Shown: positions 22,156 through 32,599 of the stretch, in pieces
Position numbering within the stretch: the first letter of the stretch is position 1
Layout: each line of letters starts with the position of its first letter
Origin: Acheta domesticus
Lineage: Eukaryota > Arthropoda > Insecta > Orthoptera > Gryllidae
Direction of reading: 5' to 3'
DNA length: 64,000 bases
Assembly (NCBI GenBank): GCA_031308135.1
Contig: JAHLJT010002630.1
Span: 99,566,382 to 99,630,381 of the forward strand
The notes under the pieces: model-generated
Told to the model about the DNA's origin: nothing
Seen by the model: the letters and a program-made list of their open reading frames with translations, nothing else
The model's database searches: none
Made by a program: the position numbers and the translations under genes

Positions 22156-22735
22156 GTGCCAATGCAAAAAATAATTTCACTGCGGATTACGAATGAAGAG
22201 GACAATCAAGAGAGAGACGAAACAGAATTCACACAAGTGCAGAACAAAAGAAGACTCAGTCAATGGCAACGGGGAGTAATAATCGGAACATCAACAGACA
22301 ACACAACAAAAGCAAGGGAGAGGAAAGCTTGGCTATATATTCATCTACTGTCAAAAGAAACGACAAAAGAAAATGTCCTGAGCTTCCTGGACAAAAAAGG
22401 AAGAAGAGACAATTTAAAGTGCGAAGATCTCAACACACTGGGACAAAACGAGGCATTCAAACTGGGGCTACCGTTTAAAACGTTTAAAAGAAACAGAGAA
22501 CTCAGGTTTTTGGCCACAGGAAATGTTTTGAAAGGCCCTTTCAGTTTCCGCGATGGCAACCAAACAGGCAGTCCCGAGGGGTACGTATGGAATAAGCTGA
22601 GTATAGAGAAGATAAATACAAACAAAAAGACAGAATATGGCACAAAAAGAACGACTAAGACAAAAGGCAGAGAAGAAGAAATACGGAGAATAAATTACAA
22701 CGGACGTTATGGAACAACAAAGGGCTCTCAAGTGT
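22156..22735 (+). pseudogene. LINE ORF1, C-terminal part
   Basis: Open for 193 codons: FTQVQNKRRLSQWQRGVIIG, KAWLYIHLLSKETTKENVLS and AFKLGLPFKTFKRNRELRF. This resembles the ORF1 C-terminal fold of Jockey/CR1-type LINEs (a WLYV strand, T-x-E-d-v helix, and FKV/GVP strand before a weak pEfWPxGv block). It would bind the element's RNA. Frame breaks occur before and after. Confidence 0.6.
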
Positions 22736-22736
22736 A

Positions 22737-23610
22737 ATGAACAAAACATCTAAGGATATGCTCGTCAACTTTGATGTGGTTATTCTCACAGAAACATTCC
22801 TGTGCTCGGATTGGTGGCCGCAAGATAAATATGCAATTCATATCCTAGCCGCACAGGGTGAGAAGAAAAAACCAAAAGGGACAATAACTTGTCTCATGTG
22901 TTCGAAATTATCCACGTTTAGAACAATATATAAATTGGAAAATGTACTGCTAATCAAAACATCACAGGGCTGGCTAATATGTACATACCTTCGACCAGAG
23001 TGGAAAGCACGAGACATACTGGACGAACTCAGCGCAACACTCAAAAAAGTAGACAACAATGAGTTCGTAATGCTGGCAAGAGATTTAAACTGTAGAGCAG
23101 ACACTATGAACGAGAAAGCGACCGTTGTCATCAGGTATCTATACTGGGATTTTTCTAACTTTGCCCCTCAAGGCCATTCAAACCCCACCTTTGCGATGAA
23201 ATATGTCACGGTATTTCGCATCTTTCTCAGTCGTACCGCTAGACTTCGCATGATCGCAATCGTATCAAGCAGTACTTGCGATCCTGCGACTTCTACCGGC
23301 AAGATCGAGAAAGACGCGAAATGTCGTGACATATTCCATCGTGAAGATGGGATTTGAGTGGCCTTGAGGGGCAAAGTTAGAGAAATTGCATTATAGAAAC
23401 GAAAGGCCTCTCCCTGCGAAATGACAGAAAAGAGAAAACATATATAAGCACAAATAGATCTAGTACAATCGACCTCTTTTTAAGCAGCATGATAAGAGTC
23501 GATAAAACATACACAAAAGTGAACGACAATGTAGTAATAAGGAAAGACCTACTAATGGAAGCGAGTTTTAAACTGAAAAATAGGATCCAAGTAAAGCCAC
23601 CGCGTATCAC
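22737..23610 (+). pseudogene. LINE ORF2 endonuclease domain, interrupted
   Basis: The first half reads VNFDVVILTETFLCSDWW (Glu of the active site in LTET) and FVMLARDLNCRADTMN, a changed version of the G-D-x-N block. After the foldback insertion at 23,138-23,395 the domain resumes with KGLSLRND, KTYISTNRSSTIDLFLSS and the closing D-x-x-x block. In intact elements this enzyme nicks the target for reverse transcription. Confidence 0.78.
23138..23395. mobile_element. Palindromic foldback element, subfamily B, nested in LINE
   Basis: Outer arms carry TCTAACTTTGCCCCTCAAGG / CCTTGAGGGGCAAAGTTAGA, then TTCAAACCCC / GGGATTTGAG. Inner arms carry TATGTCACGGTATTTCGC / GCGAAATGTCGTGACATAT. It is closely related to 15,307-15,559. 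It splits the endonuclease frame of the LINE, so it inserted after the LINE. Confidence 0.87.
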
Positions 23611-23689
23611 ACTTCCAATTCCTGGGGAAAATAGACATCGGAAAGTTAGAAGCCTACTCGCGCACCATTCTTAAGGCAGCAGAAAGCAC

Positions 23690-24795
23690 ACAGGAGAGGG
23701 ACATAAACACCTCAACTCAACTCATAGAAGACATAATTTATAAGGCAACAGTACCCCACAAACCCATCAACAGGAAGGCAAAACAATGATTCGATAGGTA
23801 GTGTTACAAGAAGAGAAGCCTTAGAGGCTCTGTGGAAAACTAGGCATAATCCAACAAAAGATGCTCTAGCAAATTACTCGCGAAAGAGGAAAGAATATAA
23901 GGAAACGATTGAAGAAACAAAAGATCAATACCAGTTGCGAGAAGAAGAGAAGCTAATAATTGAAGCAGAACACAACCCTTTCAAAATATTGCGACCGAAA
24001 CAGCCAAAATTCCCACGGCATATATCAATGGAAATATTGGAATTTCATATCATACGAATGCTGCGATCGAAAGAAACCAGACCAGAGGGAAACAACTGTG
24101 ACGATAACAACGGGCGCATAGAGCCATTCTCGCTAATGAGGTGGAAAAAGTAATACGCACAGGGAAAGAGAAGAAGGCTGGTGGCCCAGACCAGATATAT
24201 TATGAACACCTAAAAGCCCGCTGACTTGTTCAACAGATGACCACAATAACTGACTTGTTTAACAGATGTTTGGATCAAGGTAATAGAGCAGACTGATGGA
24301 GAGAATCAACAATTAAATTACTATAAAAAAAGGAAAGGAGACGTAAGTGATCCCAACTCATATAGAGGGGTGATGCTAGAATTAACTCTGCTAAAGACTC
24401 ACGAAATCAACCACTAATAAGGTTGACAAAGTTAGTAGAGAAAAACATACCTGAGGAATAGTTCGGCTTTATCCGAACTGTTATTATTTTATTATCTATC
24501 CAAGCGATACAGTGTCTTTTAGGAGAAATACATGAAGAACTAAAACTACCGAAAGGGCAGCTATACGCTGTTTTCTTAGACTTTACGAAGGCTTTCGACT
24601 ATTAACTGAGACCTGGAAGACATTATAAAGCAATAAAGACTCATAGAAATATTCTCCCCAAAAATGATATAAGAATCGGCGACAACATAATCATGCCAGG
24701 ACCAATAACGCAATCAGTGAGAGTGCTGCATGGAGATCCTATCAGCCCTATATTATTCAATTTAGTAACATATGATATAAGTCTATTACAACAGT
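23690..24795 (+). pseudogene. LINE ORF2 reverse transcriptase remnant
   Basis: A degraded linker is followed by DPNSYRGVML, an RT fingers motif (D-p-x-s-Y-R-p-i-x-L). Next are LYAVFLDFTKAFDY, the palm motif with the first catalytic Asp, and SVRVLHGDPISPILFNL, a changed QG-d-P-S-P-L-LF block. The YADD motif and everything after it are missing, so the copy is truncated near 24,795. Several stops lie between the motifs. Confidence 0.75.
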
Positions 24796-24938
24796 AGTGA
24801 AGTATTTATATTTAAGTATTTTATAAGTAAGTATTTATAAAGGCTGTCCGGGGAGGAAACGTCGAAACTTCGAAAATAAGCTTATAAGACAATTCTAAAC
24901 ATATTTTGTCTAATTGCATGGATATTCCAAATGGTTGA

Positions 24939-25291
24939 GCCGCAATAAGCACCCAAAAGTTGGTTTGAAAAATTGATTTCTAGGCAAAAATTTGAATTAT
25001 AGAAGCATAGAATCACTCCAGAAACATGTAAATTGTTTATTATTTACAAAAGAAATGAATATATTTGTTCAAAGAGAAAAATTAAGCGAGAAATAAAAAA
25101 GCACACAATTTACACAATTCGACTCCTTTTTTATTTCTCGCTTAATTTTTCTTTCTGAACAAATATATTCATTTCTTTTGTAAATAATAAACAATTTACA
25201 TGCTTCTGGAGTATTTCTCTGCTTCCATGATGCAATTTTTTTTGCCTAGAAATCACTTTTTCAAACCAACATTTGAGTGTTTATTGCTGCA
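24939..25291. repeat. 350-bp palindrome (two ~160-bp arms)
   Basis: Left arm 24,939-25,100 and right arm 25,125-25,291 are inverted copies separated by about 24 bp. Shared blocks are TTGTTTATTATTTACAAAAG, AAATGAATATATTTGTTC, AAAATTAAGCGAGAAATAAA, TTCTAGGCAAAA and CCAAC with AGTTGGTTTGA. The right arm coincides with the 3' end of the transposase at 25,261-26,205, so the left arm is an inverted copy of that end. Confidence 0.92.
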
Positions 25292-26205
25292 AATACAATG
25301 TTTTTCGATGTCAGCCAATTCTTAATTTCTTTCTTACGAGAATTGGAGCTGGGAATTGCTTCTTTTTTTCTGCAATGGTAGGGCGCATTGTCCATAACAA
25401 TGACAGTTCCTGGCTCAATGTTAGGCAATAATTTTTCCTTGAACCACCGTTCAAATCTAACACTATCCATTTCGTCATGATAGTCACCAGAATTCTTCTT
25501 CGCCAAGAAAACATGTTTCGCTCCCTCTATAAACACCATCTTGTCACCGGCGTGTAACAAATCGCGGTCCCCGAGCTGTAGGGCACTTAAGGCCTGTGGA
25601 CAATCTAGCAAAAAATGCGTCCTTCGGTGTTTTTACAGTTTTGTCCTTCCAAACTTTCGATACACTGTGTCCAACATTTATCCAACTTTCATCTATGTAC
25701 ACTATATTCCTTTCCTCATTTCTACATTGTCCAATTTTTCGTAAGTATGAATGTCGCCACAATATTATGTCATTTCTTTCTATCAGTAGAGCCTTTTTCC
25801 CTCGCTTTTCAAATTCAAAACCCATTTCTTTCAATAGGCGATAAAATGTATATTTGAAATTTGGTAAATCTTTAGCATCATTAACATCTTTCATTACACA
25901 TTCTATTGTTGCAGGGACATTTTTAAAAGCAGTGCATGGAATTTGCGACGTATCGCGCTGCGTGCAAAATCATCATACTTCACTTCCCCTACTTTTTCTA
26001 TACTACAGTCCAGTAGCCCTTGTTTTTCTCGGGGGTTGTTATTTCTCCTTTCTCATTTTCCTTTTTTATTCTATTGAACGAACGCCTTTTCATTCACAAC
26101 GAAAGATTGACTGCGACTTGGATATCTTTTGAAGTACTCGAATACTTTTAAAATTGTTTTTCTTTCACCACTTTGCATTCTTTCGCCCTTTTTCCTCCGA
26201 TCCAT
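25261..26205 (-). pseudogene. Tc1/mariner-superfamily (DDE_3-like) transposase
   Basis: A start ATG at 26,205 gives MDRRKKGERMQSGERKTILK and VFEYFKRYP, an N-terminal helix-turn-helix. After a frame break near 25,900-26,000 come YTFYRLLKEMGFEFEKRGKK and NIVYIDESWINVGHSVSKVW (first catalytic Asp in YIDES). After another break come MVFIEGAKHVF and TVIVMDNAPYHCRKKEAIP (second catalytic Asp in VMDNAPYH), then WLTSKNI. The third catalytic residue and C-terminus are lost where the palindrome begins. It belongs to a Tc1/mariner-related group distinct from the Tc1 and mariner fragments elsewhere in the window. Non-functional. Confidence 0.75.
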
Positions 26206-26365
26206 TTTTATCTCTTAATATTAACACACTTCACAATTGATCACAGACTAAATTATTTATCTACTTTTCTACACCACTGCGTATTTACAACTTCCACTCA
26301 CATCCACCAGCAAAGATAGACTAACCAGAACATCCAACAAGATGAAACTTACGAAGCAACTTTAA

Positions 26366-27003
26366 CCCTCCAGCGGGCGCGCTGTCGTAAATTTTACGAC
26401 AACAGCAGTTATCTTGAATTTGCTATCAACTCATTGTTGCCAAAGACGTCTAAGTTCTTGATATTCCTCGCAGATATCTTTAATTATGCTTATCTTCAGC
26501 CATTGTTAGTTTGCACGCGAGATTCAGTTTCTGTAACGTTTTGTTCGATGTAAGGTGTAGTGTCGTAAATTTTACGTTGAGCGCCTGCTGGTGTTATAAA
26601 GTTGTCAAATTTTGTGAAAAATGTCCAAGAAAAGTATTCATGTGACTGAAATTCAGCGTATTCTTCAAGAACTGTCGGATGACCAAGATGATCATGAATT
26701 GGATAGTGATAGTGACCTGGGTGTTGAAAATATAGAAGAACATCAGCATGACAGTGCATCGGAACAAGAGCTTTCATTTATTTTTCATTGTTTCTTTATT
26801 TTCATTGCGTTGTGTCTATTTAATTCTTATATAACATATGTAATATATAGAATATATGTTCTATATAATTCAAAGATATTGCACAGCGAGATAAGATCGC
26901 GTAGTTCTACAATTTCTTGATTTTATTCTAGAGTCAACGAATGTCGTGAAATTTACGACACGCGCCTACTGGTGAGAAACTTTTGCGCGCGCCCCCTCGA
27001 GGG
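26366..27003 (+). mobile_element. piggyBac-derived non-autonomous element with TTAA target duplications
   Basis: TTAA at 26,362-26,365 and 27,004-27,007 flank ends CCCTCCAGCGGGCGCGC and, inverted, CCCTCGAGGGGGCGCGC. Subterminal GTCGTAAATTTTACGAC palindromes occur near both ends. Inside, an open frame from 26,621 starts MSKKSIHVTEIQRILQEL and an acidic DDQDDHELDSDSD run, as piggyBac transposases start. The catalytic part is deleted. This is an internal-deletion derivative whose movement would require transposase from elsewhere. Confidence 0.88.
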
Positions 27004-27007
27004 TTAA

Positions 27008-27767
27008 GTGATTATTCGGGTATTGTTTTGGTTTGTCCCTTCCCCTGCTGACCCTTCAAAGAAACAGACCCTTCCTTTCAGCCCCACAGGTCAGAAAATT
27101 CCGCCTCTGCGCCTTGCATTTCGTGGCGTCGCGTCGCCCATCGCTATTTACGACTCGTCTCACCGGCCACCACCGCGGCCCGGCTCCACTTCAAAACAAA
27201 TGGCAAATACGCGGAAGTAATGCATCCGAAGACCTTCAGATGATAACAGAAAAACACTTCATAATTTTCCCAAAAACTTTGTCGCTGGAAGTTTTTAATT
27301 GGACTTCAAGAACGAAGATGGCAGCGACGATATATTCTAATGCGCAAATTAAAAAATTACACATTTTCGTAGATAATTCATTTTTTTAAGCACAGATTTC
27401 GACGTATTGATAAAATGAAAGCGCTGACTCCAGTAGAAGTAAACGAAGTATTGTATCGATTTTTTCCAAAATAATTCCACCAATATTTTGTTGTGTTTCA
27501 ACGGTTTGAATAATTGTTTAGAAGGTCAGTTACGCAGAAATCCAAGGTTTTCATTATTTTATTCAACAAGGAACCAGGTGACACATTCATGATTACCATC
27601 GTGTTCCTCCTAATTTTCTCCAAAATACTGTATTTTTTCAACTTAATTTTGCGACAATCGATTTGGCAACAGTGCACGAAACTCTTACGTAAGAATAACA
27701 CTGTCCATAAGAGCCCATTGTGCCTTCTTAACGTGAAAACGAGTATAGATACATAGGAGAAGAAAAA
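27008..27767. other. Spacer between two piggyBac elements
   Basis: A GC-richer open stretch (27,033-27,389) has no recognisable similarity. The last 40 bp (GATACATAGGAGAAGAAAAA) are the left half of repeat R3, cut by the next piggyBac. Confidence 0.5.
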
Positions 27768-28474
27768 TTAACACTAGAAGGACCGGAATTTCGTTCTACC
27801 TAGAAGGACCGATGTGCGTCATTTTGACACATGATCTCCTGAGCACTTGAAAAGCAATTAGTATATATATTTTTCTCACGTTCTGTAATGTAAAGTGGAT
27901 AAATGAATAAGTGCATATATTTCTGGAACATTTTAATACATTATATTTCAAAAAGTTTGAAGTTACAAAATTCAAAATTGTAGAAACTTTTACAGAACTT
28001 GAAATAATAGAGACGATACTGAGCAATTATTGAAGACGTTAATGAATGTTTGTTAGTTTATGAAAGTTTAATGTTCATGTTAATAAAGAAAGGAAAAAAA
28101 TTAAACATAATGTACGGATGCTGATATTTTTTCTCACAGCATTTTCCGTAAACAAACTTTCAACTCATATAACATGCAGAAGAAGTAAAGTTTCTGGCAA
28201 TGCTTCCTTTTCATACGATTAGGTGTAACAATGTTTTTTATCATGAGTAAGGGTAAGATTTAGCATTTTCACACGATACCTAATCTACCGTCTTGCGAAT
28301 AAATTGCAATCTACAAGTAGACGTTTTTCTTGCATCTTTCTTGAACAATATCTATGCATTTGCTGTTAGGATATCTAGGATCTTGAATAAAATGTGAACT
28401 GGTCACCATCACCTCCTTGGGCGCATTTTGTATATACGAACCATCTGATGCAATGTATATCTCCGCCTATATTT

Positions 28475-28738
28475 TTATAAAAAAAACGTCTTCGTCTTCT
28501 TTTCCCAGAGTTGTGTGCTGATTCTGCCATGTAAGGTGTTCAGGATTCGAACACTTTTATTCTTTTTGCAATAATAATCTGAGAGAGTTTGACCGAAGTT
28601 CTGTTTGTCCAAAGTTGTAAAATTCACTATGACAAAAGTGCCTTGATTTTTTGAAGTGTGATTTTCAAATGTTAGATCTTGCTGATTCCTTCTCATTATA
28701 CCTATTTTATTCATATTTAGCTTTTCTGCCAGTGACAC
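28475..28738 (-). pseudogene. piggyBac transposase fragment
   Basis: An 87-codon frame inside the element at 27,772-29,461 covers the region after the second catalytic Asp of piggyBac transposase (LAEKL helix, MRRNQQD strand, YYCKKNKSVRILNTLHG). Surrounding parts are frame-broken or deleted. Confidence 0.7.
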
Positions 28739-28974
28739 AGAAGAAAAAAGTTATCGTAGTTCTTGGATAATATTGGGCATTTCTTCTTGTTCTACTTCTT
28801 CACTAGAATATATACCAGAATCCTTGATTTCATCGCCCATGTCATTTGCTTCCTTAGAAATGTCTCCATTGCTGTCACTGCCACCTTCACTGTTTTCTTT
28901 AGTAAAATTTTAAAGTTCAAGAAGTATTTATTATACCTTCAGTCCTTTTTCTGTACTCATTAAGCAAAGTTTCA

Positions 28975-29030
28975 CACACACACACACTCTCACACTCACA
29001 CACACCCTCACACTCACACACACTCTCACG
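28975..29030. repeat. (CA)n with CTCACA interruptions
   Basis: Runs of CACACACACACACA alternate with CTCACACTCACACA. It lies inside the piggyBac element. Confidence 0.95.
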
Positions 29031-29465
29031 ACTTGCAATTACGTTTTGCACACGGAAAGTTCTCTGTAACACATACTGTGGACTCAAAAAGAACAGGATG
29101 TATACGTTGATTTCTATACAGATTGTTATCGACATGCATCGAATTTCAAGACGGTAACAATAGTCTTATCAATGTGAAAACCAGAGATATACTACTTTCG
29201 ATGGGAAACGGAAGTATGATATAAAAATGAAATATCAAGACTTGGAAATGTATACTGTGTCAATATTGGCGATCCTTCTAGGTATATCTACGATTTTTCC
29301 CCCTTCTATGAAAAACATAGGATTGCGCTTTACAGCACATAAAGTTCATGCACTAAAGAAAGCACTTACAAAGAACCAGTTTTCTAACTTTTAAAACTCA
29401 AGTACTACATTGTAGTATGTATCACAAATGTGTCATTTTGACACACTCAGTCTTTCTAGTGTTAA

Positions 29466-29694
29466 GATACATTTGAAGCGATTTTTGAGAAAAATTGTTT
29501 ACAAAATTAAAATTGCTTTTATTTTGCGCAAAATTATATAAAAAGCTTTTTTCAGCACACTCTAGTTTTTAAATACCCTGCGTGAGCGCTATGCGAGAAA
29601 GTAAAATAATAAAAAGTTCATAAACAATGCGATCCATTCGGCGGCGTGGGCAGCGGCGGCGAAATAGAGCTCGAAAAATATATAATAGTTAGAA
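29466..29694 (+). repeat. Repeat family R3 copy
   Basis: Shared with 33,125-33,390 (and inverted at 61,660-61,925): TACATTTGAAGC, TTGTTTACAAAATTAAAATT, GCGCTATGCGAGAAAGT and GGCGGCGTGGGCAGCGGCG. Its 5' end is separated by the piggyBac element at 27,772-29,461. Confidence 0.8.
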
Positions 29695-30545
29695 TTTCAG
29701 GATAAAAGATGATTCAACCACAATTGTAGGCTTCAAAAAATTTTACTTTGTAGAAAATTCAGATATGCACGTGTTTCGGGAATTTTTTCCCCATCAGTGG
29801 CTGTACAATATTAAAAATTCAGTTAATAAATTAGCACATGAATAAAAAAGTACATAAATTAATTAAACATTAAAATTATTTAAAATGAGTACTTACCCAA
29901 GTAACACAGATTAAAAATGCATTAAGTACACATAGTGCTCAGTTCTTGGATGCCTACTTTGTGATTCGTACGAGGTACCGAGACAGACTGAGTGAAGGTG
30001 AGAGAGGAAATAAAATTTGAGAAAGCTAGTCAATAAATCTGTGGTCACGGGGTAAAAGTTCTTAAGTTAAAAATCTTAGTTTCGAGAAAAGAAGGGTTAG
30101 ATTTTTGAGCCACTGTTTGTTCCTACACTCAATTCTATTTCTTAACAGTTTTTTCTCGTTAAGGAGGCAACATTTGAACTCGGTCGTTTTACTCAAATAA
30201 AATATAGATACTTAACTTGTAGTTTCAGCACTTAACCCAATTTTGCCAAAAATTGACTTTAAAGAACTTTTATCCCGTGACCACATAAGTAACTGTATGT
30301 TTTTATTTCAATATACTTAATGTGTGTTTAATCAGTGTTACTTGAATGAGTACTCTATTTAAATAATTTTGATGTTGAATCAGTTTATATACTTATTTAT
30401 TCATGTGCTAATTTAACTGAAATTTTAATATTGTAGAGCCACTGATGATGGCAAAAAATTCCCGAAACACGTGTATAGCTGCATTTTCTACAATGTAAAA
30501 TATTTTGAAGCCCACAATTGTGGTTGATGCCTCTTTTATCCTGAA
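29695..30545. mobile_element. PLE-derived repeat R4, tail-to-tail inverted pair
   Basis: The first half (29,695-30,030) and second half (30,290-30,545) are inverted copies: TTTCAGGATAAAAGATG / CTCTTTTATCCTGAAAT, AAATTTTACTTTGTAGAAAA / TTTTCTACAATGTAAAATATT, and CACGTGTTTCGGGAATTTTT / AAAATTCCCGAAACACGTG. Each half carries a hammerhead-like core, a hallmark of PLE terminal repeats. No protein-coding part remains. A related single unit lies in each arm of the giant palindrome. Confidence 0.7.
30437..30480 (+). ncRNA. Hammerhead-ribozyme-like motif (R4 copy 1)
   Basis: AGCCA-CTGATGA is followed by a weak stem II, then GAAACACGTGTA-TAGCT. Stem III is the self-complementary ACAC/GTGT without a loop. 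The putative cleavage site is UA, and stem I is AGCCA paired with TAGCT (one mismatch). The other half of the pair (29,770-29,812, minus) reads CTGATGG and has lost A9. Confidence 0.5.
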
Positions 30546-31018
30546 ATGTTATCATAGAATAACACGAGATCTCTGGTGCCACCACAGAATTTATATTCTA
30601 TAGTAATTATTAAATACTACAGTATTGTAATATTTTCCAAATCTTTTTTTACACGAATTACACGTTACACGTCTTAACAAGTTATGCTAAATGCTCCATT
30701 CATATACAAATCTCAATAAGTTCCTGAAATTCTCATTACTAATCGAAGAACTAACGTTTCGTTTCTATCTTCTGACGTTAAATTGAAAACAAATAAATAA
30801 ATGAAACAGTCTCACAATGTTTCGATGAAAATATTCAACAAAGAGAAGAATACAAAAGAATTCCACATTTCATTATCTTATCTTGTCGACATCAACAATG
30901 AATTCTCGAATATATATTGCTCCATTGTTTCCCAAAGGACCATGCGGTGGTTATATAAAATTAAAGTTAAAATGTTCGTACAAATTTATGGTACTCAATT
31001 TGATAACTCGATCCGAAC
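30546..31018. other. AT-rich spacer, nothing recognised
   Basis: Short open frame 30,801-31,070 without recognisable similarity. The giant inverted repeat can be followed from 31,019 onwards because its partner reaches the window end there. Confidence 0.5.
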
Positions 31019-31377
31019 CCACCCATTTAGTAAGTTAACACAAAATCTATTGGAAATTCAGAAGACGTAGTATCTAACAAATGGATTCTTGGTCCTGAAG
31101 TAGCGTTCATAACATTCTTCAAAAACAATAAAACGTGCTACTCCTGCTTGCTAACGAATATTCTTTGTGAAATCTGGAATTGAATGCTTTCTTGAAAGAT
31201 GGCTGGTATCTGCTGCCCCAAGAATTCCCAGAGAACGAGACGCCCCGGAAGAATTACAATACTTGGCGACTGTTTCATCTGCAAAACGCGCTTTCGGAAA
31301 GGTTCCTAACCACAGTGAGTGCGTACGTGATTATTCAAAGTTCCTTTATCAGTGAAGTCCTTCCCACAAATGGAACA

Positions 31378-32385
31378 CTAGAAAGGTTTCTCACCAATGT
31401 GAATGAGCATGTGTTTAATCAGGGTTCCTTTTTTAGCGTAAGTCTTCTCACAGATGGAACATTGGAAAGGTCTCTCCCCAGTGTGGGTGCGCATGTGCCT
31501 ATCCATGTTTCCTTTTGCATTGAAAGTCTTCTCACAGATGGAACATTGGAAAAGGTCTCTCCCCAGTGTGGGTGCGCATGTGCCTATCCATGTTTCCTTT
31601 TGCATTGAAAGTCTTCTCACAGATGGAACACTGGAAAGGTTTCTCACCAGTGTGGGTGCGCATGTGATAATTTAAGTGACCTTTACGAGCGAAGGACTCC
31701 TCACAGATAGAACATTGGAAAGGTTTCTCACCAGTGTGGGTGCGCATGTGATAATCCAAGTGTCCTTTTCGAGTGAAGTTCTCCTCACAGATGGAACATT
31801 GGAAAGGTTTCTCACCAGTGTGGGTGCGCATGTGACAATCCAAGTATCCCTTTATAGTGAATGTCTTCTCACAGACCGAACACTGGAAAGGTTTCTCACC
31901 AGTGTGGGTGCGCATGTGGCTATCAAAGTGTCCTTTCTGAGTGAAGGTCTTCTCACAGATGGAACACTGGAAAGGTTTCTCACCAGTGTGGGTGCGCATG
32001 TGACAATCCAAGTATGCCTTTATAGTGAATGTCTTCTCACAGACCAAACACTGGAAAGGTTTCTCACCAGTGTGGATGCGCATGTGGCTATCAAAGTGTC
32101 CTTTCTGAATGAAGGTCTTTTCACAGACGGAACACTGGAAAGGTCTCTCCCCAGTGTGGGTGCGCATGTGGGTATCCAAGGTTCCTTTCAAAGTGAAGGT
32201 CTTCTCACAGACGGAACACTTGAAACGTTTTTCAGTGTGGATGCGCCTGTGTGGGTCGAGGGGCTTAATGCCCATGTTGTGGTCATTATTGCGGAAACTA
32301 CTCTTACGTATGCAATCCTCCGCCGTCCTTGGGCTCTGGTGTATTCGCATTATGCTGGCTCTCACGGGTGAAAAACTTCCTTCAT
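31378..32385 (-). CDS. C2H2 zinc-finger protein, exon with ten fingers (arm 1)
   Basis: A minus-strand exon follows an acceptor TTTTTTTTTGACAG ending at 32,386 and enters in phase 1. After a basic linker (DEGSFSPVRASIMRIHQSPR) with a degenerate finger come ten C2H2 units of 28 residues with TGEKPFQC-type linkers. Specificity loops differ little: FTLKGTLDTH, FIQKGHFDSH, FTIKAYLDCH, FTQKGHFDSH, FTIKGYLDCH, FTRKGHLDYH, FARKGHLNYH, FNAKGNMDRH (twice) and YAKKGTLIKH. Fingers 2-3 and 4-5 are near duplicates. Such proteins bind DNA in the nucleus as regulators. One extra T near 31,551 shifts the frame between fingers 8 and 9, and TAG at 31,378 replaces a CAG-type codon. An eleventh finger follows that stop. 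The gene may be broken, or the shift may be a sequencing error. Upstream exons were not found. Confidence 0.85.
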
Positions 32386-32599
32386 CTGTCAAAAAAAAAC
32401 TTTGTATTAGACAAATTCAGAAGGTGATTAGGAACAACAATCGATTGATGCTTAACAACAATAAACCATTTGTTGACACAAACTTGCAGCGCATGTGTAA
32501 TACTGTTCCAAAAGAGGAAACTTTTTTTAAATTTTGCAATTTTCAGAAACAACAACGGTTTAATATTGAGAACTTTAATGGAATATTTTACTCGTAGTT

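Larger units (their letters stand above)
21216..24795 (+). mobile_element. Non-LTR retrotransposon (CR1/Jockey-type LINE), decayed
   Basis: The parts follow LINE order. A GC-richer leader (about 21,220-21,640) comes first. Next are ORF1 pieces with a PHD-like finger and a CR1/Jockey-type C-terminal domain (21,690-22,735), an apurinic endonuclease domain (22,737-23,610) interrupted by a foldback element, a linker, and reverse transcriptase motifs (24,150-24,780). It breaks off in the palm region at about 24,795, so the 3' end is lost. Many stops and frameshifts show that it is inactive. Confidence 0.82.
27772..29461 (-). mobile_element. Looper-type piggyBac element, decayed, TTAA-flanked
   Basis: TTAA at 27,768-27,771 and 29,462-29,465 flank inverted ends CACTAGAAGGACC / CACTAGAAAGACT. 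Just inside is the palindrome TGTCATTTTGACACA. The minus strand carries piggyBac transposase pieces: an acidic N-terminus (ENSEGGSDSNGDISKE, about 28,900) and, in 28,475-28,738, SLAEKLNMNKIGIMRRNQQD with YYCKKNKSVRILNTLHG, matching the LaekL...GTmRkN...KKNKsVilLSTmH pattern. The target is a copy of repeat R3: the uninterrupted sequence is seen at 33,125-33,170, which confirms a clean insertion. Confidence 0.85.

Noticed and set aside
29770..29812. A second functional hammerhead in the first R4 half
   Set aside because: The core reads CTGATGG, so an essential A is replaced.
31676..32371. A 231-codon plus-strand frame rich in SVGAHV and LLTDGTLERFLT
   Set aside because: It is the exact antisense of the zinc-finger array. 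The minus strand has the C2H2 residues.
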